From positions 2,696,501 through 2,760,500 of the forward strand of contig NZ_CP043498.1 of assembly GCF_009498215.1 (NCBI RefSeq): 64,000 nt of DNA, in the 5' to 3' direction. Origin of the DNA: Rhizobium grahamii (GTDB lineage Bacteria; Pseudomonadota; Alphaproteobacteria; Rhizobiales; Rhizobiaceae). Below, in pieces: positions 17,664 through 28,201 of the stretch. A program made the translations under genes and the position numbers. The stretch's first letter is position 1. Each line of letters starts with the position of its first letter. The notes beneath the pieces were generated by a model. The model ran no database searches, was not told the origin of the DNA, and saw only the letters and a program-made list of their open reading frames with translations.

Positions 17664-18583
17664 GCCCGCGCCGCCGGTCTTGCGGCTGATGGGACGGCGT
17701 CCGCGACAGCCTCCTGCACCGCTTGCAGCATGATGGACGCGAGCCGCGCGGTTGCCGGCCCAGGGTCGGCTTCGGCACGATGCAGCACGAGACCGAGCGA
17801 GGGAAGCTCGGGCAGGCCGGCTGCCTCGGCGACAACCGGCTTCACCTTTCGCGGCAGCCCGATCGGTGTGCGGATGCTGATCCCGAGCCCCGCAGCCGTC
17901 GCCGCCCACAATCCGCCGAGGCTTGGACTGACGAAGGCGAGCCGCCAGGGAATGCCTGCCGTATCAAGCGCCTTTGTCGCCGCGGTGCGCAGCAGGCAGG
18001 GGGCCTCCAGCGAAGCGAGCGGCACCGGCTCGCCGCTGTCGAGGGTCCAGTCTACCGCCCCTTCCGCCGGACCGATCCAGCACATCGGCACCTCGGCGAT
18101 CTTCTCGCAATGCGGTGTCAGCGTGCCATCGCTCCAGGCCAGCGCCAGATCGAGCTTGCCAGTGGTGACGCGCTCGATCAGCTCGACATTGCGCACCACC
18201 CGCGCCTCGATGCGGACCTTCGGATGCGCACGCGCAAAACGGCCAAGCACGTCGGGTAGCACGGTCTCGCCGAAGTCCTCCTGCAATCCGAGCCTGACCC
18301 ACCCCTCGAGTTCGATGCTCTGCACGGCTGCAGCCGCTTCGTCGTTGAGCTCCAGCAGACGGCGCGCATAGGCCAGCATCGTTTCACCGGCATCGGTGAG
18401 CGCGAGCCCGCGTCCGACCTTGCGGAAGATCGGCGTTCCAGCCTGCTCCTCCAGCTTCTTCAGTTGGGCGCTGACCGCCGAGGTCGAACGGCCGAGCCGG
18501 TCGGCCGCCCGCGCGAAATTGCCGAGCTCCATTCCCGTCGCGAAGGTCCTGAGCACATCGAGATCGAAGATCGTCCGTCGCAT
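17654..18583 (-). CDS. LysR-family transcriptional regulator
   Basis: The 309-residue regulator has the N-terminal winged helix-turn-helix (LDVLRTFATGMELGNFARAADRLGRSTSAVSAQLKKLE, quoted in two parts: LDVLRTFATGMELGNF and ARAADRLGRSTSAVS), then a periplasmic-binding-protein-like effector domain. The ATG at 18583 follows GGGAT; an in-frame ATG at 18610 is possible. It is divergent from the tautomerase-cupin-DUF4865 operon with about 108 bases between, the classic LysR arrangement, so it very likely regulates that operon and itself. The co-inducer is unknown. Confidence 0.9.
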   Translation of the reverse strand: MRRTIFDLDVLRTFATGMELGNFARAADRLGRSTSAVSAQLKKLEEQAGTPIFRKVGRGLALTDAGETMLAYARRLLELNDEAAAAVQSIELEGWVRLGLQEDFGETVLPDVLGRFARAHPKVRIEARVVRNVELIERVTTGKLDLALAWSDGTLTPHCEKIAEVPMCWIGPAEGAVDWTLDSGEPVPLASLEAPCLLRTAATKALDTAGIPWRLAFVSPSLGGLWAATAAGLGISIRTPIGLPRKVKPVVAEAAGLPELPSLGLVLHRAEADPGPATARLASIMLQAVQEAVADAVPSAARPAARAYA

Positions 18584-18691
18584 CGTTATAATCCCGTTTT
18601 TATGGATCATAAGTTCATTTAATTCTGATTTTTCGCATTATCGTGACGTGCGATGCTCCTCCTGTCAAGAATTCACTCAGAGGAGGCAGTG

Positions 18692-19111
18692 ATGCCTTTT
18701 GTTCGTATCTCTCTCCTGCGCGGCAAGTCGCCGGACTATCTTCGCGCCGTTTCCGACAGCATTCATCAGGCCATGGTCGAAGCATTCAATGTCCCGCCCG
18801 CTGACCGCTTCCAGGTCATCCATCAGCATGAACCGGGCGAACTGGTCTTCGACCGGAACTACCTCGCCGGGCCACGTTCCGACGATTTCGTGCTTTTCGC
18901 GATTACTGCCGGCAAGCCGCGCTCGACCGAGACCCGCAAGGCCTTCTTCAAGCGCGCCGCCGAACTTCTCGGCGCATCACCTGGCATTCGGCCGGAAGAC
19001 ATCATGATCGTCGTCACCACAACATCACCGGACGAGTGGTCGTTCGGCGATGGCAAGGCGCAGATGAGCGAACCCGGATGGGAAGCCCGCGCCTTCGGGA
19101 GCGCCGCATGA
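18692..19111 (+). CDS. Tautomerase-superfamily protein
   Basis: The 139-residue protein begins MPFVRISLLRG; removal of the Met exposes Pro-1, the catalytic base of the 4-oxalocrotonate tautomerase superfamily. It is longer than the 60-70 residue classic form and resembles the two-domain MSAD/DUF1904-like members. An ideal AGGAGG lies 6 bases before the ATG. It is the first gene of a tight operon: its stop overlaps the cupin start as ATGA (19108-19111). The chemistry is probably keto-enol isomerisation or hydrolytic dehalogenation; the substrate is unknown. Confidence 0.88.
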   Translation: MPFVRISLLRGKSPDYLRAVSDSIHQAMVEAFNVPPADRFQVIHQHEPGELVFDRNYLAGPRSDDFVLFAITAGKPRSTETRKAFFKRAAELLGASPGIRPEDIMIVVTTTSPDEWSFGDGKAQMSEPGWEARAFGSAA

Positions 19112-19509
19112 TGGGCAACCCTGAAAGCATGACGATCCGGCGTCCGGGCAATGCCGTCCGCTCGCCCGCCGATATTGCCACCGCGCCCTTCTGGGTCGAA
19201 ATGCTGCTGGAAGGCACGGCAGATGGCGAAAGCACCGCGATGCGAGCAAGCCTCGATCCCGGTACGATCACGCGCTGGCATACGCATCCGCGCGGACAGC
19301 TGCTCTATGTTCTGTCGGGCAAGGGGCTGGTGCAACGCGAAGGCGGCGCGGTGGAAGAATTGCGTGCCGGAGATGCCATCTGGTTCGCCGCCGGTGAGAA
19401 GCACTGGCATGGCGCGACGGCTGACAGCCCCTTCAGCTACATCAGCATCCAGGCAAGCGAGGCCGGTCGCATCGTCGACTGGCTGGAACCGGTGGAGGTT
19501 CTCTCATGA
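19108..19509 (+). CDS. Cupin-domain protein
   Basis: The 133-residue single cupin has the first motif as WHTHPRGQLLYVLSG, with the metal-binding HxH but Gln where Glu is usual, and the second motif GDAIWFAAGEKHWHGA with the third histidine. It probably binds a divalent metal and acts as a small-molecule isomerase, dioxygenase or sensor. Start at 19108 (MMGNPESM) overlaps the tautomerase stop; its own stop overlaps the DUF4865 start. It is part of the LysR-divergent operon. Confidence 0.9.
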   Translation: MMGNPESMTIRRPGNAVRSPADIATAPFWVEMLLEGTADGESTAMRASLDPGTITRWHTHPRGQLLYVLSGKGLVQREGGAVEELRAGDAIWFAAGEKHWHGATADSPFSYISIQASEAGRIVDWLEPVEVLS

Positions 19510-20084
19510 TGGCGATGCAATACAGCCTCACCCTGCCTGCCGACTACGACATGTCGATCATCGAACGGCGCATCCGTGACAAGGGGCCGATGCTCGACGG
19601 CTTTCCCGGCCTCGGCTTCAAGGCCTATCTCAGCGCGCGCAAGGGTGAGTTCGGGTCGCGCGAAAACCTCTATGCGCCCTTCTACCTCTGGCAGCAGCCG
19701 GAGCGTGCCAGCGACTTTCTCACCGGCGCGGGCTTCGAAGCACTGACGCAGTCTTTCGGCTGGCCGCAGGTGAAAACCTGGATCGTCTGGTACGGGGAAA
19801 CCGCGCCTGCGATCGCGGAGGCCAAATTCGCAACTGAGGAGATCGTGGGTATCGAGCCCTACTCCACCCTTGCCGAGATCAGAGACGAGGAGATAACGCG
19901 GGCGCAACGGCAAGCGAGACAGGCTGACGTCCTCGCGTCGGTCTCAGCTTTCGAGCCGACAAGCTGGACGATCACGCGCTTCAGCCTGCATCGCTCTGCG
20001 CCGCTAATTGCGGCAGCCGGCCCAGATCTATCGGGTTGGGCACGTGTCCCTGCCATAAGGCCTCAGGTCGTTGCCCGCCGGTAG
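19506..20084 (+). CDS. DUF4865 family protein
   Basis: The 192-residue protein matches DUF4865 by its opening (MQYSLTLPADYDMSIIERRI, FPGLGFKAYL) and the YAPFYLWQQPERASDFL segment. The family has no assigned function; it is commonly found with a tautomerase, a cupin and a LysR regulator, as here. An ATG two codons downstream (19512) is an alternative start. The 3' end overlaps the convergent LysE gene by 22 bases. The C-terminal 30 residues look variable. Confidence 0.85.
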   Translation: MMAMQYSLTLPADYDMSIIERRIRDKGPMLDGFPGLGFKAYLSARKGEFGSRENLYAPFYLWQQPERASDFLTGAGFEALTQSFGWPQVKTWIVWYGETAPAIAEAKFATEEIVGIEPYSTLAEIRDEEITRAQRQARQADVLASVSAFEPTSWTITRFSLHRSAPLIAAAGPDLSGWARVPAIRPQVVARR

Positions 20085-20698
20085 AGCGCAAGTGACCCGG
20101 CCAGTGCCAGCATCGCCCCGCCGCAGGCGCGCTCCAGCCAGACCGCGCCTGCCGTCTTCAGCAGCCGGACGGCCTGCGAACCGAAGATCGCGTAACCGAG
20201 CATGATCAGAAAATCGAGCGACGCGAAGACCACCGCCAGCACTGCATACTGCGTCGCCTGCGGCAGTGCCGGATTGATGAACTGCGGCAGAAACGCCGAG
20301 AAGAACAGATAGCCCTTGGGGTTGGTGACGGCCACCATGAAGCTCTTGAGCCCGATCGAAAAGGTGGATCCGCCCGTCACGTCGCCTTCCGGCTTCAGCG
20401 CCGCGTTGAAGCCGCCCTTGGTGCGCAGCATCAAGATCCCGAGAAAGGCGAGATAGGCAGCCCCCACATATTTCAGCATCGAGAACCAGAACTCCGACGC
20501 AGCGAGTAGCGCGCCGAGACCGATCGCCACGGCCCCGAGGAGCACAAAGTCGGACAGCACCGCGCCGATCATGCCCGGGATCGCCCGGCGAACGCCGTAG
20601 CGCGAACCGTTGGTCATCGCCAGAAGCACCGTCGGCCCGGGCGTTGCAATCGCGACGAAGGAGACGGCTACGAATGCGAGAAGTGTAACAATGTGCAT
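20063..20698 (-). CDS. LysE/RhtB-family amino acid exporter
   Basis: The 211-residue membrane protein has six hydrophobic helices and the family N-terminus (VSFVAIATPGPTVLLAMTNG with the conserved PGP), then GSRYGVRRAIPGMIGA. LysE/RhtB proteins export amino acids such as lysine, homoserine or threonine. The ATG at 20698 has GGGAGG upstream. The gene is convergent with the DUF4865 gene, and its substrate cannot be predicted. Confidence 0.9.
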   Translation of the reverse strand: MHIVTLLAFVAVSFVAIATPGPTVLLAMTNGSRYGVRRAIPGMIGAVLSDFVLLGAVAIGLGALLAASEFWFSMLKYVGAAYLAFLGILMLRTKGGFNAALKPEGDVTGGSTFSIGLKSFMVAVTNPKGYLFFSAFLPQFINPALPQATQYAVLAVVFASLDFLIMLGYAIFGSQAVRLLKTAGAVWLERACGGAMLALAGSLALYRRATT

Positions 20699-20772
20699 GA
20701 TGCCCTCCCGAACATGGAGGCCGACCCTTGCATGTGCGCCCGCCAGCCGCAAGACACCCATGGTTCAGGACA

Positions 20773-20807
20773 GCAAAAAGCCCGCCGCCTGTTAAGGCAG
20801 CGGGCTC
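20773..20807 (-). terminator. Rho-independent terminator of pykA
   Basis: On the minus strand an 11-base-pair stem (arms 20795-20805 and 20780-20790, one G-U pair, 4-base loop) is followed by TTTTTG. It lies 24 bases past the pykA stop and is one of the strongest terminators in the window. Confidence 0.85.
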
Positions 20808-20830
20808 TGATGATTGGTGGCTAATGCGCC

Positions 20831-22270
20831 TTAGATGCCGCTCTGGCCGTCGGAGCCGATATAGGCGATGCGCAGCATGTTGGTGGCACCTGGTGTTCCG
20901 AGCGGCACGCCGGCCGAGATGATGATGCGATCGCCCGGCTTGCCGAAGCCTTCGTCGGCAACGATGCGGCACGCACGGTTGACCATGTCGTCGAGGTCGG
21001 TCGCGTCATGCGTGACGACGCAGTGCAGACCCCAGACGATGGCGAGACGGCGAGCCGTCTGAATGACCGGCGACAGCGCCAGGATCGGAACCTGCGGACG
21101 CTCGCGCGAGGCGCGCAGACCCGTCGTGCCCGACGAGGTGTAACAGACGATAGCCGAGAGGCGCAGCGTTTCGGCTATCTGACGAGCAGCGAGCGAAATC
21201 GCATCGGCGCCAGTTGCTTCCGGCTGAGCGCGCTGCGCGTAGATGATGCCAGGATAGTGCGGCTCGCGCTCGATCGTGCTTGCGATCGAGGCCATCGTCG
21301 AGACGGCTTCAACCGGATAGTCACCGGATGCGGATTCAGCCGACAGCATGACGGCGTCGGCGCCTTCGAAGACGGCGGTCGCGACGTCGGAGACTTCAGC
21401 ACGGGTCGGGACCGGTGCGGTGATCATCGATTCTAGCATCTGCGTGGCGACGATCACTGGCTTGCCCGAACGGCGGCAGGCGCGGATCAGCTGCTTCTGG
21501 ATACCCGGAACGGATTCGAGCGGCATTTCGACGCCGAGGTCGCCACGGGCAACCATCAGCGCGTCGGAGAGCTCGATGATTTCCTCGATACGCTCGATCG
21601 CCTGCGGCTTTTCGATCTTCGACATGATGCCGACGCGACCGCGCGCGATCTTGCGAACCTCAGCCAGATCTTCCGGGCGCTGCACGAAGGAGAGCGCGAC
21701 CCAGTCGACATCGTCGGTCGCCAGAACGGCGTCGAGGTCGGTGCGGTCCTTGTCGGTCAGAACGCCGACGGTCAGCAGCGTGTCGGGAAGGCTGACACCC
21801 TTGCGGTCGGAGATCTTCGTGCCCGAAATGACGGTCGTGACGATGCTCTTGCCGTCGCACTTTTCAGCGCGCAGCGCGAGCTTGCCGTCGTCGATCAGCA
21901 GGCGGTGGCCGGGCTGTACCGATTCCAGGATTTCGGGATGCGGCAGGAACACGCGGGTCGCATCGCCGGGAGCTTCGTTGTTGTCGAGCGTGAACGTGTC
22001 GCCCGGCTTCAGATCGACCTTGCCTTCGGCAAACTTGCCGACGCGCAGCTTCGGACCCTGCAGGTCGGCGAGGATGCCGATCGGGCGGCCGGAGCGGGCT
22101 TCGACGGCGCGGATACGCTTGATCAGCGAACGCATCACGTCGTGGCTGGCGTGGCTCATGTTGATACGGAAAACATCGGCACCGGCCTGGTGCAGCTTCT
22201 CGATCATCGATTCCTCGGACGAGGCGGGTCCAAGGGTGGCGAGGATTTTAACTTTGCGGTTGCGCTTCAT
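20831..22270 (-). CDS. pykA: Pyruvate kinase
   Basis: The 479-residue glycolytic enzyme converts phosphoenolpyruvate and ADP to pyruvate and ATP. It has the N-terminal RKVKILATLGPAS, the active-site lysine segment IMSKIEKPQAIE, the metal-binding MVARGDLGVEMP and the C-terminal allosteric domain (residues 350-479). The ATG at 22270 is preferred to a TTG one codon earlier. The start shares one base with the stop of the upstream DUF1036 gene (TGATG), so the two are coupled. A strong terminator follows. Confidence 0.97.
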   Translation of the reverse strand: MKRNRKVKILATLGPASSEESMIEKLHQAGADVFRINMSHASHDVMRSLIKRIRAVEARSGRPIGILADLQGPKLRVGKFAEGKVDLKPGDTFTLDNNEAPGDATRVFLPHPEILESVQPGHRLLIDDGKLALRAEKCDGKSIVTTVISGTKISDRKGVSLPDTLLTVGVLTDKDRTDLDAVLATDDVDWVALSFVQRPEDLAEVRKIARGRVGIMSKIEKPQAIERIEEIIELSDALMVARGDLGVEMPLESVPGIQKQLIRACRRSGKPVIVATQMLESMITAPVPTRAEVSDVATAVFEGADAVMLSAESASGDYPVEAVSTMASIASTIEREPHYPGIIYAQRAQPEATGADAISLAARQIAETLRLSAIVCYTSSGTTGLRASRERPQVPILALSPVIQTARRLAIVWGLHCVVTHDATDLDDMVNRACRIVADEGFGKPGDRIIISAGVPLGTPGATNMLRIAYIGSDGQSGI

Positions 22271-22716
22271 CAATTCGGGCTTTCTTGCGTGCCTGGAGTA
22301 TCGGAAAGTTGGACCATCCAGCTGCCCTGGCGGCCCGTGTCATATTCCTTGAACCCCATCTTCTGATAGCCACGGGCGTAGCAATCATTGACACCCGTGA
22401 TCTTGAACTCGTTTTCCGCCACGCACATTTGCACGTCACCCGTCCATCGGCCTCCCCGGGCAGCGTCTTCGGCGTAGAGGTAGTAATATCGGGACTGCAG
22501 CTCTCCCTCGATTAGCGTCGCGCAGGTCGTCGCCGGTACCTGCCACCAGCCTTCCGTGATCCAACCATCCTTAGCGCGATAGCCGATCGCAACGCCCACC
22601 AGATTCTGGGTCCCATTGCAGACGCGGAAATCGGCGCGGGCTGCATCGGCAATAAAAAACGGCGCGAAGGCCGCTAGAACAAACAGTGCAAAACGGGCAA
22701 GCGGCCCGCAACGCAT
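22270..22716 (-). CDS. DUF1036 exported protein
   Basis: The 148-residue protein has a signal peptide (MRCGPLARFALFVLAAFAP, cleavage after ARA near residue 28) followed by DUF1036: DFRVCNGT, VGVAIGYRAKDGWITEGWW and CYARGYQKMGFKEYDTG. Cysteines at several places could form disulfides. DUF1036 proteins are short periplasmic or membrane-associated proteins of unknown role. The frame is open to 22812 but the start at 22716 gives a proper signal peptide. It is translationally coupled to pykA, a pairing conserved in Rhizobiales. Confidence 0.85.
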   Translation of the reverse strand: MRCGPLARFALFVLAAFAPFFIADAARADFRVCNGTQNLVGVAIGYRAKDGWITEGWWQVPATTCATLIEGELQSRYYYLYAEDAARGGRWTGDVQMCVAENEFKITGVNDCYARGYQKMGFKEYDTGRQGSWMVQLSDTPGTQESPN

Positions 22717-22954
22717 AAGGAAACTTGGCGCGGTCTGGATCAGCACGACTTCCAATGGGCTCCCGGTTATTCGTTGTTGTGCCTTCTTGCGCCGCCTCCC
22801 CGCGAAAGTCAACGCAATGCTAATCGATTATATTCCGGATGCCGCAGCCTGTGCTTCGCCATGGACGCACGATTGATCGACGAGTGTGCTTGAACCCGCG
22901 ATTTGCACGTGCGATCAGGGACACGTCCGCAAACGACGATCGGCCCTCCTTGTG

Positions 22955-23745
22955 ATGCAAGACTTCCAACCCTTCAAAATCCTAGTCGGAAATCATGACA
23001 GCGGCATGGTGCTTCTCGGCGATCATGCCATGAACCGGCTGCCGCCGCGCTATGGCGATCTCGGCTTGCCGACGAGCGCCTTCGCGCGGCACATCGCCTA
23101 TGACATCGGTATCGAGGCCTTGACGCGAACGCTGTCGCAGAGGCTTGGCGTTCCTGCTGTCCTTGGCGGCTTTTCCCGGCTGTTGATCGATCCGAACCGG
23201 GGGAAGACGACCCGACCCTCATCATGCGCATATCGGATGGCGCCATCATCCCCGGTAATCATCCGATCACCGCCGAAGAGTGGAACCATCGGATCGAGGC
23301 CTTCCATCGTCCCTATCACAATGCCGTTAGCGAGACGATCGCAAGGACGGCGGAGGCATCAGGATGTGCACCGCTGGTCCTGTCGCTCCATTCCTATACA
23401 CCGGCCTGGAAGGGCATTCCCCGTCCGTGGCATGCCGCCGTCCTCTGGGATAGCGACAATCGCGCCGTCCGCCCCCTCCTGGAGCAACTGCGCCGCGATC
23501 CCGAACTCATCGTCGGCGACAACGAGCCGTATGATGGCGCACTGAAGGGCGATACGATGTATCGCCATTGCATGGTATCAGGCATCCCGCATGCGCTGCT
23601 CGAGGTCCGGCAGGACCTGATAGGCGACGAAGCCGGCGTTGCCGCCTGGGCGGACCGGCTGGCACCGATTTTTCAGGCGATGAATGCCGATGCCGCGCTA
23701 CACGCCTATAATGTCCATGCCTCGCGCACCGGACCATATGCATAG
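22955..23745 (+). pseudogene. N-formylglutamate amidohydrolase family protein, frameshifted
   Basis: Two frames together encode one protein: residues up to FSRLLIDPNRG from 22955, then DDPTLIMRISDGAIIPGN onward to 23745. They are joined if one G is added to the G5 run at 23199-23203 (CGG GGG GAA), restoring a 263-residue enzyme. N-formylglutamate amidohydrolases (HutG/zinc-dependent) hydrolyse N-formyl-L-glutamate in histidine degradation; motifs seen are NHDSGMVLLGDHA and LSLHSYTPAW. As the reading frame stands the product would be truncated near residue 85. Either a real null mutation or a sequencing error. The start is uncertain. Confidence 0.75.
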
Positions 23746-23756
23746 AGGAGCCAGTC

Positions 23757-24062
23757 ATGTCCGAACTGACCAAGGAACAGCAGACCGAGTTTGAAGCCGC
23801 AGCTTTTCGCCGCCTGGTTCAGCATCTGCGCGACCGAGACGACGTCCAGAACATCGATCTCATGAACCTCGCAGGCTTTTGCCGCAATTGCCTCTCCAAC
23901 TGGTATCGCGAGGCGGCCGAGGCGGACGGCTTTCCCCTCTCCAAGGACGAATCGCGCGAGATCGTTTACGGCATGCCCTATGAGGATTGGAAAAATCTTC
24001 ATCAGAATGAAGCCTCGCCCCAGCAAAAAGCCGCATTTGCGCAGAACATCCCGCACAAATAG
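23757..24062 (+). CDS. DUF1244 family protein
   Basis: The 101-residue protein has the family hallmark NLAGFCRNCLSNWYREAAE with a CxxC pair and the following GFPLSKDESREIVYGMPYEDWK. DUF1244 is widespread in alpha- and gammaproteobacteria without a defined function; the paired cysteines suggest metal or redox chemistry. It has a good ribosome site (GAGGAG) 11 bases behind the amidohydrolase gene and precedes gapR, a conserved order in Rhizobiales. Confidence 0.9.
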   Translation: MSELTKEQQTEFEAAAFRRLVQHLRDRDDVQNIDLMNLAGFCRNCLSNWYREAAEADGFPLSKDESREIVYGMPYEDWKNLHQNEASPQQKAAFAQNIPHK

Positions 24063-24150
24063 GCCCCGCCCTTTTAAATCGGCTTGACCGCACGACGACT
24101 TCACGGCAGTCAACGCCATCCGAATTTTCACACTCTGTAAGGAGAACTCG

Positions 24151-24414
24151 ATGTCCGATGCTCACGGCGTTGCCCGCGATCAGCTTCGCGCTTTTGTGGA
24201 GCGCATTGAACGACTGGAAGAAGAAAAGAAGACGATCGCCGACGACATCAAGGACGTCTATGGCGAGGCCAAGGGCACCGGCTTCGATACGAAGATCCTC
24301 AAGAAGGTCATCGCGCTTCGCAAGAAGGACGAGCAGGAACGCATGGAAGAGGACGCGATCCTCGACACCTACCTGCACGCGCTCGGCATGATCGAGAACC
24401 CGCCGGAAGGCTGA
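24151..24414 (+). CDS. gapR: Nucleoid-associated protein GapR (DUF2312)
   Basis: The 87-residue, highly charged coiled-coil protein matches GapR (DUF2312): [21 protein letters not shown], then [22 protein letters not shown], where the lysines contact DNA. In Caulobacter GapR binds overtwisted AT-rich DNA ahead of replication and transcription forks and is important for growth. The start ATG follows GGAGA. A strong terminator follows the gene. Confidence 0.93.
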   Translation: MSDAHGVARDQLRAFVERIERLEEEKKTIADDIKDVYGEAKGTGFDTKILKKVIALRKKDEQERMEEDAILDTYLHALGMIENPPEG

Positions 24415-24444
24415 TCACGGCCTGAAGTGTAAGGTTTGACGAAA

Positions 24445-24476
24445 ACCCGCCGGTTCGCCCCGGCGGGTTTTGTTTT
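24445..24476 (+). terminator. Rho-independent terminator of gapR
   Basis: Perfect 9-base arms acccgccgg (24445-24453) and ccggcgggt (24460-24468), a 6-base loop, and a tail tttgtttt. It ends the gapR transcript. Confidence 0.88.
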
Positions 24477-24504
24477 GCATAAAGCGTCGGAGCACCCGCT
24501 CCGG

Positions 24505-24539
24505 AAATAAGAAAGCCGCCGGATCGCTCCGACGGCTTT
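24505..24539 (-). terminator. Terminator behind the DUF882 gene
   Basis: Arms 24512-24523 and 24528-24539 pair over 12 bases with one G-U and a 4-base loop; on the minus strand the stem is followed by a short T-rich stretch. It lies just past the stop of the leftward DUF882 gene at 24563 and could also serve as a backup for gapR. Confidence 0.65.
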
Positions 24540-24562
24540 GTTGTTTCCTCGTGGCGCAGGAC

Positions 24563-26473
24563 TTAGTTCGTGTTGAACTTGCGCACTTCCATGAAGTTGA
24601 CCGCGTTGCCGCTAAACCGGCCGGGATCGATGGAGGCAGTCTTCGTAAAGCCCGCTGCATAGACGGCGGTCGGCTGCGCTCTCAGCGTCTGGCTGACGAA
24701 ACGCGGCGCCTTCACCGGCTTTGTCACCATTTCCATACGCGCGTTGGTCAACGCCCATTTGGAGATGATCTTCTCCGTCAGCTTCGGCTCGGTCCGCACA
24801 GTCGCGCGCGTCGCATCCGCTTCGGCGGCCTCAACCTTGGTCGGACGTCCGCCCTTGGTCGGCAGCGCTGCCGAAGCCGCGTTGTCCTGTGCCTTCGGCG
24901 TATCGAAGCCATCTCCGAAGCTTGCAGAAGACGAGCTTGTCGGTGCAAGCGCTGCCAGCTGCACCGGCGGCTTTTCAGCTGGAACCTTTTGCGGCATGGC
25001 GGCGTTTATAGCCTGTTCGACGTTCGTGACGGGCGACTGGCTGGAAGCGACCTGACGGTCTCCTCCGGCATTCTGCTGGTCAAGAGCGTCGGCGACAGCC
25101 GGAGACAGCGTATCGTCCTGGTCTGCCATATCGTCTTCTGCTTCAGAGTCGGCATTCGCCGCAGCGAGCAGTTTCTCGGCAAGCGCCGGGCGTTCAGCCG
25201 GCGTTGGAACGGCTGCGAGATTCCCCGTCATCGCAGCCGGGTCAGCCGAAGCAACTTCTGCATCGCCAGGAGAACGACGTGGTCCGAGCAGGGAAGGTAC
25301 AGGTACGCTATAGGCGCTGAGATCTGCGAACTGCTGCTGACCCTGCGTGGTCACAGCGGAAAGGGCATCCTGCGCTGCATTTCCGGATTGCGGAGCGACA
25401 AGCGCACTCGCTACTTCGCTGCCGCCAGGCTGATTGGCAAACGCCGGCCGCACCTGCGGTATAGGCGCGTTTACACTTGCGACTTGCGGAGCCTCGGCGG
25501 GCGCTTGCTCACCGGGGTTGGCAGCGTTCGGCAGATCGGCAGCCTTAGGCGGCGTCGCCTTCGCTACAGCGACCGGAGCTGCGCTATCATCATCGGAGCT
25601 ATCTTCGGCCTCATCCGCGCCACCGCCGAACAGGGCGGCAAACAGCGTCTTGTGCTTGCGTGGCTCTTCGTCGGAAGACGAACCGGAATAGGCGCCCGAG
25701 CTTGCCATCTGTACCGAGCTACCGCTGACGCGACGCTTGTAATCCGCAACAGCCTGCTCGTAGCCTGGCAGAGGCTTGCCATCGGCCGGGATGTGCATGG
25801 TGTTGCCGTTCGGGAAGAGCCGGACCAGTTCGTCGCGACTCATGCGCGGCCAGGCGCGAACGCCACCGACATCCATGTGAACGAAGGGAGAGCCCGACTT
25901 CGGATAGAATCCAACGCCGCCGACCTGCATTTTCATGCCGATTGCGCGCAAAGTGGCCAGTTTGACGTCAGGAATGAAGAAATCCATCGCCTTGCCAAGC
26001 ATATGCTGGCTCTTCTCGGCGACGCCCGAATTGCGCGAACGCGACTTCAGCATGGCGTTGGTGCCCGGCGAACGGAAACCGCAGACGACGTTGATATAAT
26101 CCCTGGAACCGCTCTGGCGGTAGACTTCCCAGATCAGATCGAAGAGGCGCGGATCCATCTTCGTCGGCTGGTTCTTGCGCCAGTCACGCAGGAAGCGGTT
26201 CAACTGCTCCAGACCCTTCGGGTCGAACCTGCCGTTGCGCTTATAGGTGATGACGGCCTTTTCGCCGGTGTGAATGAAGTAAAGCTTGAGACTGCGCGTT
26301 TCACCCGCTGCCTGAGACGGCGTACTGGAGCCGACGAGCACCGGCGACGAGATAGCAACTGCGAGAAGGGCGGCCATAGCCGTCCTAACCACCTTTCCGC
26401 AAAGGTCTGCGCACCTGTTGCGCCAGTTCGGGCGCGAAGGCTTCGTATTCCAATTCAGATCCGGCAAACTCAA
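24563..26473 (-). CDS. DUF882 (YcbK/peptidase M15-like) protein with a long disordered tail
   Basis: The 636-residue product has a hydrophobic export segment (residues 32-56, ending SQA|AGE), then a DUF882 domain at about 58-215 with the M15-type zinc ligands H157 (SQHMLGKAMDF, D164) and H199 (FVHMD). M15/YcbK domains cleave peptide cross-links in peptidoglycan. The remaining ~390 residues are rich in Ala, Pro, Ser and Asp and appear disordered, with a conserved-looking end (AVYAAGFTKTASIDPGRFSG). The start is uncertain: TTG at 26473 gives this length, while the next ATG (codon 33) sits at the beginning of the hydrophobic segment. Confidence 0.8.
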   Translation of the reverse strand: MSLPDLNWNTKPSRPNWRNRCADLCGKVVRTAMAALLAVAISSPVLVGSSTPSQAAGETRSLKLYFIHTGEKAVITYKRNGRFDPKGLEQLNRFLRDWRKNQPTKMDPRLFDLIWEVYRQSGSRDYINVVCGFRSPGTNAMLKSRSRNSGVAEKSQHMLGKAMDFFIPDVKLATLRAIGMKMQVGGVGFYPKSGSPFVHMDVGGVRAWPRMSRDELVRLFPNGNTMHIPADGKPLPGYEQAVADYKRRVSGSSVQMASSGAYSGSSSDEEPRKHKTLFAALFGGGADEAEDSSDDDSAAPVAVAKATPPKAADLPNAANPGEQAPAEAPQVASVNAPIPQVRPAFANQPGGSEVASALVAPQSGNAAQDALSAVTTQGQQQFADLSAYSVPVPSLLGPRRSPGDAEVASADPAAMTGNLAAVPTPAERPALAEKLLAAANADSEAEDDMADQDDTLSPAVADALDQQNAGGDRQVASSQSPVTNVEQAINAAMPQKVPAEKPPVQLAALAPTSSSSASFGDGFDTPKAQDNAASAALPTKGGRPTKVEAAEADATRATVRTEPKLTEKIISKWALTNARMEMVTKPVKAPRFVSQTLRAQPTAVYAAGFTKTASIDPGRFSGNAVNFMEVRKFNTN

Positions 26474-26647
26474 TCCCCGTCAGACAGCCGATGGTCCCTC
26501 AATCTGACCCATGACTGTGAAATGCGGTCACACGATGGCAAAAATACCACACATGTTCAACCTTTTCTTTACATAGTGAACAGGCCACTAACAAGTGGTT
26601 TATGATTGGTAACAAAAGATGATTGCCGGAAAGTTAATCAGGACGCC

Positions 26648-28201
<1,554 letters not shown>

